DNA of 38,760 nucleotides from a virus, in the IMG/VR virus record IMGVR_UViG_3300036864_000092, positions 1 through 38,760 of that record. One strand, 5' to 3'. The translations under genes were made by a program, and so were the position numbers. Shown here piece by piece: positions 6,571 through 12,595 of this stretch. Under the pieces are notes generated by a model, which saw only the letters and a program-made list of their open reading frames with translations, had not been told where the DNA came from and did no database searches. The stretch's first letter is position 1. Each line of letters opens with the position of its first letter.

Positions 6571-6731
6571 TTCTCGTAAAAGCCTTCGTGCGGGTTAGGG
6601 CGGGTAGGCGTAACAGTTTGCCAATCGCCCCATACGTCCTCGCAGAATTGGCGTGTACCGCAGCGGTCGCATACTCGCTCTAGGTTCCACAGTTCGCGCC
6701 ATCGGTGCCTAAACCAGCAAAGCCACCTCAT
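6534..6731 (-). CDS. Small zinc-ribbon protein, DUF1660-like
   Basis: A 65-aa protein, MRWLCWFRHRWREL followed by CDRCGTRQFCEDVWGDW. The pattern of C-x(4)-H-x-W and a CxxC is like the DUF1660 family of tiny phage proteins. GGAGGG precedes the ATG, which overlaps the upstream TGA. It overlaps the next gene by 37 bases in another frame. Confidence 0.65.
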   Translation of the reverse strand: MRWLCWFRHRWRELWNLERVCDRCGTRQFCEDVWGDWQTVTPTRPNPHEGFYEKCLKPTKEKSPK

Positions 6732-7345
6732 CACCCTCCCTCCTGGGTGGTAGACCGGGCTTTGAGGGCGCGGATGGCTTTAACGGCACATTGTTCACAA
6801 TCCTCATAATGCCAGTTGCCGTGAGGGCACTTATCATGTTTGGAGGGCTGTCCGTCTTCTCGCCACGGTGTACCAACATCCTTTGAGAATCCGTCTTCAA
6901 TCAGCTTCGCCGCTTCCTCCAAAGCCTGCTCCCGTATCTGTGCAAGGTCTGGCTGCGCGGGGGCGGTGGTGGCTGTAACAGGTGATGCGGGAAGTGGGCA
7001 CCAGTGAGTAGGGGAGAACTCAACATCATCGCCGCCCCAAACCATCAGGTAGTAACGGCCATCCTTTTCATACGCCGTTCCCATGATGTGAGCGTCATTT
7101 TCGGGCGTGTAAAAGTCAGCCTTAATACAACCAAAGAAGGCGTGTTTCCCGGTATTGTGAATGTACGCGGATAGGTCTGTGATGTCGCGCCATTGCGAAT
7201 CAAAAGGCGGCATTTCACCAAGATGTTTAGGATGTGCCAGAGCATACTGAGCAAACCCGATAATTTCATAATCCTTGTGGTTCTCGGTAGGTACTATCTT
7301 TTCAATAGCTTCAAGTAATTCATAGGCGAGGTCTTGGTAGCTCAC
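6731..7345 (-). CDS. DUF551-like protein with C-terminal zinc motif
   Basis: A 204-aa protein. Residues about 50-120 have the DUF551 look: a W-R-DITDL start, a short beta-rich body with YYLMVWGGDD, and the closing THWCPLP. After a helical linker the C-terminus has CPHGNWHYEDCEQC, a likely zinc site. DUF551 proteins are common in early regions of phages of Gram-negative bacteria; their function is unknown. Confidence 0.72.
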   Translation of the reverse strand: MSYQDLAYELLEAIEKIVPTENHKDYEIIGFAQYALAHPKHLGEMPPFDSQWRDITDLSAYIHNTGKHAFFGCIKADFYTPENDAHIMGTAYEKDGRYYLMVWGGDDVEFSPTHWCPLPASPVTATTAPAQPDLAQIREQALEEAAKLIEDGFSKDVGTPWREDGQPSKHDKCPHGNWHYEDCEQCAVKAIRALKARSTTQEGG

Positions 7346-7349
7346 GGAC

Positions 7350-8084
7350 TCAGACTTTCATTAGAGTTTTGATTTCGGCTAAATCGCCGCGAACATCGTC
7401 AAATATTCCAGTTTCGCGCTTCTCCACCCCCGGCGCGGCTGCCAAGCGTTCCTGTACGTGGGCTTCAAGGCATTCAATCGCGTAAATATAGGCCCGCGCT
7501 AGTGACCGCAAAGCTGGAGAAAGAACCTTCTCACCATCCAAAATGGTTTTAGCAGTGGCTAAGTCAAACTCTACATCATCACTCCGCTGCCGCTCGGCTC
7601 GCCCTGTCTGCGCCTGCGCCCCGCGCATCTGTTCGGTTATGCCGGTAAGGCGTGGTTCTTGCCATGGGTGCTGCGCCCCTGTGGGTGCCCCGGTTGTTTG
7701 GACGGAATTGGACGGCATAAGGTTGCCAGTTATCCCGACCTTTTCACATAACGTGGTCGGTGCTGGGGTGGCGGCAAGGGCTTCCTCCACTATTTTCCTA
7801 ACCTCGGCGGCACATTCATCCCATCCGGTTTGCCGGGGGTCTTTGGTGGAGTAGGCTTGGGACTCCGAGTTGGTGAAACGCAGAAGGTCTTGCAGGGCTT
7901 CGCGCTCCCCTCCCATTACGGGGGCGGCGTTCAAAGCCCTCTCCTTGGCAACGCGAAACCACTCCTTGCGTTCGTCTAGGTCACGGATAGGACCTTTATT
8001 CAGCCAAAGCTTTTCAAGTCCTTCGATGAGATACTCAGCGGCCTGTACGAATTCGGGCAGCGGCAGGGTGGTGGTGTTAGGCAT
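7350..8084 (-). CDS. Hypothetical protein, 244 aa, three-part
   Basis: Not recognised. A helical N-terminal section (about residues 1-100, with WFRVAKERALNAAP), a Pro/Gly/Gln-rich linker (about 105-165), and a helical C-terminal section with YIYAIECLEAHVQERL. The layout resembles early phage proteins that carry several short ead/Ea22-like segments joined by variable linkers, often mosaic between phages; I infer this from form only. Confidence 0.66.
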   Translation of the reverse strand: MPNTTTLPLPEFVQAAEYLIEGLEKLWLNKGPIRDLDERKEWFRVAKERALNAAPVMGGEREALQDLLRFTNSESQAYSTKDPRQTGWDECAAEVRKIVEEALAATPAPTTLCEKVGITGNLMPSNSVQTTGAPTGAQHPWQEPRLTGITEQMRGAQAQTGRAERQRSDDVEFDLATAKTILDGEKVLSPALRSLARAYIYAIECLEAHVQERLAAAPGVEKRETGIFDDVRGDLAEIKTLMKV

Positions 8085-8241
8085 TGGTCAAATCCTCTAT
8101 AAATGCTTCTATTGGGGTAAGACCATCATTGAAGTAATCTCTCCAACATTCCGTACCCGTTTGTTTAATCATACTTTCTTCATAGCCGTACTCTTTGGCT
8201 ACCCTGTCCAACTGTTTCAGCCATTGATTAAAGCTCTTCAT
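8077..8241 (-). CDS. Hypothetical protein, 54 aa
   Basis: Begins MKSFNQWLKQLDRVAKEYGY and is rich in aromatic and acidic residues, with CWRDYFNDGLTPIEAF. GGGG just before the ATG serves as ribosome site, and the end overlaps the next start. No family recognised, although DYFxxGxTPxEAxxED resembles short phage proteins of unknown role. Confidence 0.62.
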   Translation of the reverse strand: MKSFNQWLKQLDRVAKEYGYEESMIKQTGTECWRDYFNDGLTPIEAFIEDLTNA

Positions 8242-8245
8242 CCCC

Positions 8246-8392
8246 TCAGCCCCCTGTCACGCTGCTGGGGGTGGGCTCAAGACCCATCATCAAGATTTCC
8301 TGGTGGTATTCATCGGTCACTGGCAACCACTTGCCAAAGTCAGTATTAAATACCTCAAGTCTGTAATACTCCCCAACTTTTACCCATCTCAT
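8246..8392 (-). CDS. Hypothetical protein, 48 aa
   Basis: Begins MRWVKVGEYYRLEVFNTDFG, a small beta-like fold, and ends in a Pro/Ser/Gly tail. It starts just after the stop of the preceding gene, in the same orientation. No function recognised. Confidence 0.6.
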   Translation of the reverse strand: MRWVKVGEYYRLEVFNTDFGKWLPVTDEYHQEILMMGLEPTPSSVTGG

Positions 8393-8394
8393 GC

Positions 8395-8715
8395 TTATCG
8401 CCCCTCCTGTTGTGTCACGGTGGCGGGGTCGAGGGCGCGTATGCCATTTGCCATGGCCTTTTCGCTGCCAAGCAATTCTAAGTCTCGCACGGTTATTTTG
8501 TATCGCTCTTTCCCTCCATCACTTGGCGTAGCAAGCCGAACATTGTGCGTCTCATAAAACTGCGCCGCAGCTTCCTGCATAGCCTTGGCTCCCTCTAGGC
8601 GTGCTGCCGCCATGGCTTGACGGAAAAGCTCGGTCATAGCTTCGGCTGCAATTTGAGGGTGGAGAGGTGGGTGGATTTTGAATGCGTCCTCTGCCCAATC
8701 TGCTGCTGTTTTCAC
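8395..8715 (-). CDS. Hypothetical protein, 106 aa
   Basis: GTG start overlapping the upstream TGA (AAGTGA), giving MKTAADWAEDAFKIHPPLHP. The helical middle LFRQAMAAARLEGAKAMQEAA and the C-terminal part are typical of small early phage proteins with an (A)xxEG(A)xxMQE helix. The frame continues open upstream but without plausible start, so I use 8715. Confidence 0.64.
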   Translation of the reverse strand: MKTAADWAEDAFKIHPPLHPQIAAEAMTELFRQAMAAARLEGAKAMQEAAAQFYETHNVRLATPSDGGKERYKITVRDLELLGSEKAMANGIRALDPATVTQQEGR

Positions 8716-8894
8716 TTCATGCGCTCTCCTTGTTTGGGGGGTGCGGGCAGGCGTTGAATGCAAAAGGTTTTGGTGCCGTAACTGGTTTCCACAACCTTGC
8801 AGTCCCATGCGCCGTCCAATGTTTTTGTTTCCTGAATGTATAACTCCGCCCACCCCCAAACCGGGAGCAGCGCAAGTAAAGTTAAGTATTTCAT
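8712..8894 (-). CDS. Small exported protein, 60 aa
   Basis: A clear Sec signal peptide, MKYLTLLALLPVWGWA, with cleavage after AxA-like GWA, followed by a 44-aa mature part with two Cys (WDCKVVETSYGTKTFC) that could form a disulfide in the periplasm. First of four adjacent exported small proteins. Unknown role. Confidence 0.72.
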   Translation of the reverse strand: MKYLTLLALLPVWGWAELYIQETKTLDGAWDCKVVETSYGTKTFCIQRLPAPPKQGERMK

Positions 8895-9121
8895 TGTACC
8901 GATATCCTATCGTTATCGTCCGTCACTTGGCCGCACTGGTAAGGTGGATTTCGAGAGCATTTAGAGCTTACCAAACGCACCCAGTATCTCTTTCCATCAA
9001 TCACCTTTTCTACGTAGAACTGGTTTGTTGTCTCCCCCGCAGTGAACTCACTCACTTCAGTTGGACTAACGGCCCATACATGCACCGGGAGCAGCGACAA
9101 GAGGATGAGGGTGCTACGCAT
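8891..9121 (-). CDS. Small exported protein, 76 aa
   Basis: Signal peptide MRSTLILLSLLPVHVWA then a mature domain of about 59 aa with one Cys pair (SKCSRNPPYQC). The shape (signal peptide, short beta-rich body, Cys pair) is like the preceding gene, so the two may be distant paralogues. ATGA overlap with the downstream gene. Confidence 0.72.
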   Translation of the reverse strand: MRSTLILLSLLPVHVWAVSPTEVSEFTAGETTNQFYVEKVIDGKRYWVRLVSSKCSRNPPYQCGQVTDDNDRISVQ

Positions 9122-9123
9122 GG

Positions 9124-9453
9124 CTAGTGCCCTCCAAAATCGTCAAGATATGTATTGCGGTAAATGGCCCACCATTTATGGTTACACCAACTGTCATAAT
9201 CCCCGTCGCAATCCCTATCCTCCCCAAGAGCCTGTGACCACGCCTCTGTGTTGACGCAACGCATAAGGTAGGGGTTATTCCAGTAGTAATCGCCATCCCT
9301 CACTACATGGCAGAAAAGGTTGCTAGGATAGCGGAGAACGGGCGCAGCAGGCCATGGCATGGGAATAGGTAAAAAGTTTGCCCAAACCAGCAGCCCTATC
9401 AAAATCTTAGGCCACAGGTTCTTTTCAATATATCTGATTACGGTTTTCTTCAT
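9124..9453 (-). CDS. Exported or membrane-anchored Cys-rich protein, 109 aa
   Basis: Basic N-terminus MKKTVIRYIEKNLWPK, a hydrophobic helix at about residues 17-35, then a Trp/Tyr-rich ectodomain with Cys at FCHVV, RCVNT, RDCDG and WCNHK. The even number of Cys outside the membrane fits disulfides in the periplasm. AGAGGAG lies before the ATG. A GCTAACGAGG sequence 38 bases upstream resembles the shared leader. Confidence 0.7.
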   Translation of the reverse strand: MKKTVIRYIEKNLWPKILIGLLVWANFLPIPMPWPAAPVLRYPSNLFCHVVRDGDYYWNNPYLMRCVNTEAWSQALGEDRDCDGDYDSWCNHKWWAIYRNTYLDDFGGH

Positions 9454-9497
9454 CTCTTCACTCCTCTGTTATCTTCCAGCCTCGTTAGCGGGGCGGC

Positions 9498-9704
9498 TTA
9501 ATAAATTCCTTGGCATGTGTATCTATAACTATACCCTCTACCAAGCTTTTCTGCGTCCCATCTCTTGGCTGCACAAGCAATCTCCTTCAAAGAACTAGCA
9601 ATCTCTCTTAGAGAGTCCTCCATACGGTACTTGGTTCCGTAATCTGAGGAAGGCTCCCCGCACCCACTCACCGCGAGGGCCAGGATTAATAGGGTGGGTT
9701 TCAT
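9498..9704 (-). CDS. Small lipoprotein, 68 aa
   Basis: Begins MKPTLLILALAVSGCGEPSS: a lipoprotein signal with lipobox VSGC, Cys at residue 15. The mature part is helical (SLREIASSLKEIACAAKRW) and ends YTCQGIY. GAGGAGA precedes the ATG. Phage lipoproteins made early often sit in the outer membrane and block further infection; here that is inference only. Confidence 0.75.
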   Translation of the reverse strand: MKPTLLILALAVSGCGEPSSDYGTKYRMEDSLREIASSLKEIACAAKRWDAEKLGRGYSYRYTCQGIY

Positions 9705-9874
9705 GTGGGGTTCTCCTCGTTTTGCCAATACCAAGCGTGTTTAGTAATCACCAATTTCAAAGGGAACCCGATAAGCCCCCAAAAACCTACCCTCATTAGC
9801 AGCCACGGCGAAAAGGTTATGTACATGGGATATTCTTCCAAAGCCTTAAACATTTTAGGTGTTATTTTACTCAC
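9701..9874 (-). CDS. Small membrane protein, 57 aa
   Basis: GTG start with AAGGAGA six bases upstream. Product begins MSKITPKMFKALEEYPMYI and has a hydrophobic aromatic stretch (FSPWLLMRVGFWGLIGF, about residues 21-37) before a polar end. Its TGA overlaps the ATG of the lipoprotein gene. Confidence 0.66.
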   Translation of the reverse strand: MSKITPKMFKALEEYPMYITFSPWLLMRVGFWGLIGFPLKLVITKHAWYWQNEENPT

Positions 9875-10151
9875 GTCCCATCTCCTTATTGTCTATCTCA
9901 GCGGTGCGCGCCAACTGCATAATTTTGGCAAGCTTCGTCGTAAGAATTTCATTCTGGCTGCGTAACTCCTCGTTCTCACTCATAATCTCCGCAGGGGTTA
10001 ACCGCTCGTATTTTAAGGCTCTCAGGTGAAACTGGACGTGTGAGGGAGAACTGGCTCCGCAAGCTTCCTGTGCCTGTCTAAGGGTAAAAGCTGGGTTCTT
10101 TTCAACGAAAGCACGCAGTTTTTCACGGACTTCAATGCGTTTAAGTTCCAT
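9867..10151 (-). CDS. Winged-helix/coiled-coil DNA-binding-like protein, 94 aa
   Basis: Residues about 10-52 resemble LexA-type winged-helix domains (FTLRQAQEACGASSPSHVQF then HLRALKYERL). A heptad-patterned helix follows (ENEELRSQNEILTTKLAKIM), a likely dimerisation coiled coil. An HTH plus a zipper suggests an early transcription regulator. GGAGGG precedes the ATG at 10151. Confidence 0.65.
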   Translation of the reverse strand: MELKRIEVREKLRAFVEKNPAFTLRQAQEACGASSPSHVQFHLRALKYERLTPAEIMSENEELRSQNEILTTKLAKIMQLARTAEIDNKEMGRE

Positions 10152-10483
10152 CACTTCCCTCCGTCTATCTCTGCTTTTAGGGCGCGGTAGGCGGCAAGTG
10201 TTGCCTTCACCGGCTCCAACCCGATGCCCGTATTTGGCTGGCGCCCTACAATCTTTTCGACTGCGGCGTTCCAGCTTTCCGTTTGCTTCAACACCTCATC
10301 CAGCGCCTCCGCCAGCTTCTCTGTGTGTTGGGCTAATTTTTCTTTTTGGGCGATATAGTCTTCAATGGTTTTATAACCGTGCGGCGTAAGCACACTCAGT
10401 CCACCATTTGCCCAATTTTCAACATAAGTAAGAGCTTCAGCCACTAAGACTGGCCGCTTCAGCGCATCCTCAATCTTGCTCAT
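10151..10483 (-). CDS. Coiled-coil hypothetical protein, 110 aa
   Basis: Begins MSKIEDALKRPVLVAEALTY; contains a long helix EKLAQHTEKLAEALDEVLKQ and ends RALKAEIDGGK. Many phage early proteins have this pattern; no function recognised. ATGA-type overlap with the preceding gene. Confidence 0.66.
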   Translation of the reverse strand: MSKIEDALKRPVLVAEALTYVENWANGGLSVLTPHGYKTIEDYIAQKEKLAQHTEKLAEALDEVLKQTESWNAAVEKIVGRQPNTGIGLEPVKATLAAYRALKAEIDGGK

Positions 10484-10749
10484 GACATCACCCTGTTCAA
10501 TGTTCCGTCAAGTCTGCGGTTAAGTCTCTCTCTACGCACGCCGTTAACGATCTTCCATAGGTTCTTCTCAACCCTTTGGAGGAGTCTCAAGTTCTCTCCG
10601 TACTTGCCAAACTGCGCAGCTTCTATCTCGTCTACCTTGGTTATCTCAAGATTCGCAAGTTGGGCATCTGTCATAGCCGCAAACTTACGTCCCTCGTAAT
10701 GGTCCGTGAAGACTTTATCCCTGAATTGGTGGCTGTATAAGCCGAGCAT
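10480..10749 (-). CDS. First gene of leftward early operon, 89 aa
   Basis: Start ATG at 10749 chosen because GCTAACAAGGAGA lies seven bases upstream; a longer frame begins before the promoter. The protein begins MLGLYSHQFRDKVFTDHYEG and is basic toward the end (RRERLNRRLDGTLNRV). Unknown role; as first early gene, a regulator or host-takeover protein is plausible. Confidence 0.7.
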   Translation of the reverse strand: MLGLYSHQFRDKVFTDHYEGRKFAAMTDAQLANLEITKVDEIEAAQFGKYGENLRLLQRVEKNLWKIVNGVRRERLNRRLDGTLNRVMS

Positions 10750-10755
10750 GTTAGT

Positions 10756-10802
10756 TCTCCTTGTTAGCCGCCTATCAAAACACACCTTATATAACCTGGC
10801 AA
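10756..10802 (-). promoter_or_regulatory. Leftward early promoter and shared leader B
   Basis: Minus strand: TTGCCA (10802-10797), 17 bases, TTTGAT (10779-10774), five bases, then GCTAACAAGGAGA (10768-10756). A second possible pair, TTGCAC-18-TATATA, overlaps upstream. It faces away from the rightward promoter at 10836, making this the main divergent early control region. Confidence 0.65.
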
Positions 10803-10835
10803 CATATTATTGTGCAAAAAGTGTAAATAATGTGA

Positions 10836-10876
10836 TTGACCGTGTTTTACGGGTATCTTATGGTCTGTGGGCTAAC
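10836..10876 (+). promoter_or_regulatory. Rightward early promoter and shared leader B'
   Basis: TTGACC (10836-10841), 17 bases, TATGGT (10859-10864), six bases, then GCTAAC (10871-10876) followed by AGGGAGG and the ATG at 10892. This is a good sigma-70-type match. It drives the three-gene plus-strand operon. Confidence 0.7.
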
Positions 10877-10891
10877 AGGGAGGAAATCAAA

Positions 10892-11068
10892 ATGACATAC
10901 ATCGAAGCGTCCAACAAACTTGGGGAATTGCAGGTTAAGTTAAACAGTGGGGCGGATTGTCTCACCATCCTTAAAGAGGTGAATGAAGTCTTAGATAAGG
11001 TGATAAACCAGTTTCCGGGGCATGATGATATTGATTGGGTCAACTCTCAACGGGGGTATGACGCCTAA
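10892..11068 (+). CDS. Hypothetical protein, 58 aa
   Basis: Begins MTYIEASNKLGELQVKLNSG, a helical acidic protein, with AGGGAGG before the ATG. First gene of the plus-strand early operon next to SSB-like and DUF1064 genes; no family recognised. Its stop codon lies inside a 13-bp palindrome (11065-11077). Confidence 0.7.
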   Translation: MTYIEASNKLGELQVKLNSGADCLTILKEVNEVLDKVINQFPGHDDIDWVNSQRGYDA

Positions 11069-11077
11069 CCAGGTTAG
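11065..11077. promoter_or_regulatory. 13-bp palindrome, possible operator
   Basis: CTAACCAGGTTAG is a perfect palindrome around a central A, overlapping the stop of the first rightward gene and 43 bases before the SSB-like gene. It may be an operator or only a chance repeat. Confidence 0.3.
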
Positions 11078-11119
11078 CCATAAGGCCGACATCAACGTAA
11101 ACGAACGAAATGAACTGAC

Positions 11120-11485
11120 ATGAAACTAGACCAAGTGTTCCCAAGCAATTATCTGAAAGCTGACGACCTGAAAGGGCGCGAAGTAACAGTAACTATCCGT
11201 GAAGCCAAAATGGAGAAGCTGGGAGAAGACCAGCGCCTTGTCTGCCACTTTGCAGGTAAAGAAAAGGGACTTGTAACCAACCGCACCAATGCAGACCGTA
11301 TCGCCTATTATCACGGCGACGATACGGACGGTTGGATTGGCAAGCAAATCATCCTTGGCACTGAGTTGGTATCCTTCCAAGGTAAAACTACGCCTGCCTT
11401 GCGCGTGAAAGGTATTCCCCTCGCTCAACAAGCCCCTGCACCAGCACCGGAGGCACCCCCTTTTGATGACGAAGTTGGATTCTAA
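11120..11485 (+). CDS. SSB-like conserved phage protein
   Basis: A 121-aa protein, MKLDQVFPSNYLKADDLKGR, with a beta-rich body (VTVTIREAKMEKLG, GWIGKQIILGTELVSFQGKT) and an acidic-aromatic tail PPFDDEVGF after a Pro/Ala linker. The OB-like body plus linker plus DDxxF-type tail is like single-stranded DNA-binding proteins, whose tails bind replication partners. The family is common next to DUF1064 genes in phages; the binding activity is inference. Ribosome site is weak. Confidence 0.65.
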   Translation: MKLDQVFPSNYLKADDLKGREVTVTIREAKMEKLGEDQRLVCHFAGKEKGLVTNRTNADRIAYYHGDDTDGWIGKQIILGTELVSFQGKTTPALRVKGIPLAQQAPAPAPEAPPFDDEVGF

Positions 11486-11524
11486 CCACGGGGGCCTTGT
11501 GCCCCCTCTTTATGAGGAGTCAGT

Positions 11525-11842
11525 ATGAACAAATACAAAGCCATCCGCACTACTGTTGATGGTATCACCTTTGACAGCAAGGGAGAGGCCAAGCGGTATC
11601 AGGAGCTTTTGCTACTTCAACGAGCTAATGTCATTTCAGGGCTACAGCGGCAGGTAAAGTACGTGTTCACCCATAACGGGATTAAGCTAGGCTCTTATGT
11701 GGCGGACTATGTGTATCAGGAAGGCCCTAAAACCGTTGTAGAAGACTTTAAGAGCCCTGCGTCTATGACGCCACTATACCGCATGAAGAAAAAGCTTATG
11801 AAGGCGTTCTATGCGGTGGATATATTTGAAAGTCACAAATAA
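11525..11842 (+). CDS. DUF1064 endonuclease-like protein
   Basis: A 105-aa protein matching DUF1064: begins MNKYKAIRTTVDGITFDSKG and continues EAKRYQELLLLQRANVI, then SYVADYVYQEG and VVEDFKSP, the PD-(D/E)XK-type core (E of the EAKRY helix, D of ADY, E-D-F-K). DUF1064 proteins resemble T7 endonuclease I / Holliday-junction resolvases, so it may debranch replicating DNA before packaging. TGAGGAGTCAGT precedes the ATG. Last gene of the plus operon, followed by a terminator at 11943. Confidence 0.82.
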   Translation: MNKYKAIRTTVDGITFDSKGEAKRYQELLLLQRANVISGLQRQVKYVFTHNGIKLGSYVADYVYQEGPKTVVEDFKSPASMTPLYRMKKKLMKAFYAVDIFESHK

Positions 11843-11942
11843 CCTGTGCTATAAGTCTTCAGCGCCAGTGTTACCCAAACAGCCTTGTTAGCGCATAGCG
11901 GAATGGGCCTGGCGCGTTTCCTCCTGCCTGTCGAAGTACAAA

Positions 11943-11968
11943 AAGGGGTAGCTGCGATTCTACCCCTT
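11943..11968. terminator. Bidirectional intrinsic terminator
   Basis: AAGGGGTAG (11943-11951) and CTACCCCTT (11960-11968) form a 9-bp stem with an 8-base loop, followed by CTTT on the plus strand and a run of T on the minus strand. It ends the plus operon and backs up the terminators of the opposing strand. Confidence 0.75.
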
Positions 11969-12039
11969 CTTTCCCCCTGAATGCTGGACTTTGCGTCCAA
12001 GCGCCCCACCTTCCCAAATCATGCGTAAAAATTCGATAC

Positions 12040-12067
12040 AAAAAAGGCCCCGGCTACATGCTGGGGC
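12040..12067 (-). terminator. Intrinsic terminator of ncRNA 3
   Basis: Minus strand GCCCCAGC (12067-12060), loop AUGUA, GCCGGGGC (12054-12047) with one G-U pair, then C and six T (12045-12040). A textbook terminator for leftward transcription. Confidence 0.82.
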
Positions 12068-12178
12068 GCTGAAGTGTGAGTATCTCTCTGAAGGACTCCC
12101 GCACGTAATTCCCCACCATTTCGCGGCATCCTGTGGGCGGATGTGCTAACTATAAGGTCACTTCACCGCGTATTCTCT
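12040..12178 (-). ncRNA. Putative structured ncRNA 3
   Basis: No ORF of note. The minus strand has a promoter-like pair just upstream and an intrinsic terminator at its end. Between them, CGCGG can pair with CCGCG, CAUCC with GGAUG, and GUG-CGGGAGU with ACUC-CAC; GAAGUG and CACUUC offer an alternative 6-bp pairing. No family recognised. It is supported as an RNA gene by signals and foldability only. Confidence 0.5.
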
Positions 12179-12180
12179 CC

Positions 12181-12209
12181 ACCCTACCCAACCCCGCAGG
12201 TGTTGACAA
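12181..12209 (-). promoter_or_regulatory. Promoter-like pair before ncRNA 3
   Basis: Minus strand TTGTCA (12209-12204), 17 bases, TAGGGT (12186-12181). The -10 is GC-rich and matches the -10 of ncRNA 1 exactly. It begins right after the T tract of the ncRNA 2 terminator. Confidence 0.5.
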
Positions 12210-12210
12210 G

Positions 12211-12244
12211 AAAAACCCTCCCCATAACTAGTATCTAGGGAGGG
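12211..12244 (-). terminator. Intrinsic terminator of ncRNA 2
   Basis: Minus strand CCCTCCC (12244-12238), a 15-base loop, GGGAGGG (12222-12216), then five T (12215-12211). It is a leftward terminator. Confidence 0.78.
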
Positions 12245-12274
12245 CGTTTGTAGGGCCTAGGCGTCCATTTATTC

Positions 12275-12350
12275 AGCGGCAGGGGACACTCCACGCTACG
12301 CTTCACAGCGTTTCGCCTTTCGGCTCGTCAGGCGTCAATTAAGTGCCGCT
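12275..12350 (-). ncRNA. Type I hammerhead ribozyme
   Basis: All core parts are present on the minus strand. CUGACGA at 12331-12325; stem II GCC-GAAA-GGC (12324-12315); GAAA (12314-12311); stem III ACGC/GCGU with loop UGUGAA (12311-12298, including the A15.1-U16.1 pair); cleavage base A at 12297 (GUA). Stem I is the open one: ACGC (12335-12332) pairs with GCGU (12296-12293), then an internal loop, then AGCGGCA (12350-12344) pairs with UGCCGCU (12281-12275). An alternative outer pairing GGCACU/AGUGUC exists. Hammerheads self-cleave by transesterification; phage examples are known. Predicted cut between 12297 and 12296. Confidence 0.88.
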
Positions 12351-12394
12351 CCAGATGTTCTCATGTCTTCCCTACTGGAGAACCAGCGCACCCC

Positions 12395-12423
12395 CTTATA
12401 ACCAAAAAGGCCAGCCCCCGCAA
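12395..12423 (-). promoter_or_regulatory. Promoter-like pair before ncRNA 2
   Basis: Minus strand TTGCGG (12423-12418), 17 bases, TATAAG (12400-12395). It overlaps the 3' arm and T tract of the ncRNA 1 terminator, so one RNA ends where the next may start. Confidence 0.5.
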
Positions 12424-12436
12424 GCAGGAACCGGCC
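12404..12436 (-). terminator. Intrinsic terminator of ncRNA 1
   Basis: Minus strand GGCCGGTTCC (12436-12427) pairs, with G-U wobbles, with GGGGCTGGCC (12418-12409), followed by five T (12408-12404). It acts on leftward transcription. Confidence 0.72.
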
Positions 12437-12590
12437 CCAACGGCCATGAAACAGCGACAAGGCGGCTCCATGGCACTACTCTATGAGTTACGTGTGCACT
12501 AAGTCATTATTTCCCATCGGCTTTACCCGGTATGGACTGGTGCTACGTGTTCCTTTTGGGAATCCGCTGACTCTTTCCAGTTAGGCGCAC
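12404..12590 (-). ncRNA. Putative structured ncRNA 1
   Basis: About 185 nt with nested helices seen by eye: GUGUGC (12592-12587) with GCACAC (12497-12492) closes a domain that contains ACUGG/CCAGU, a UUCC-CAAAA-GGAA hairpin, and CCAU-AC-CGG with CCG-AUGG. A terminator follows. There is no ORF of note. The nested complementary pairs suggest selection for structure; the family is unknown. Confidence 0.55.
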
Positions 12591-12595
12591 ACCCC

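Larger units (their letters stand above)
12211..12390 (-). ncRNA. Putative ncRNA 2 carrying a hammerhead ribozyme
   Basis: About 180 nt from the TATAAG -10 box to the terminator at 12211. The 5' part holds CTCCAG/CTGGAG and TTCTC/GAGAA pairings, then the hammerhead (12275-12350), then a 15-base copy of the holin start region (12259-12273), then the terminator. Self-cleavage after 12297 would split it into pieces of about 95 and 85 nt. No known family other than the ribozyme is recognised. Confidence 0.6.

Noticed and set aside
11160-11183. A second hammerhead-like stretch, CTGACGACCTGAAAGGGCG followed by CGAAG, on the plus strand
   Set aside because: It lies inside the SSB-like coding frame, the expected GAAA after stem II is GAAG and displaced, and no stem I or III partner is present.
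11884-11895. GCTAACAAGG on the minus strand antisense to the end of the plus operon
   Set aside because: No promoter at the usual distance and no start codon follows, so I do not count it as a copy of the shared leader.
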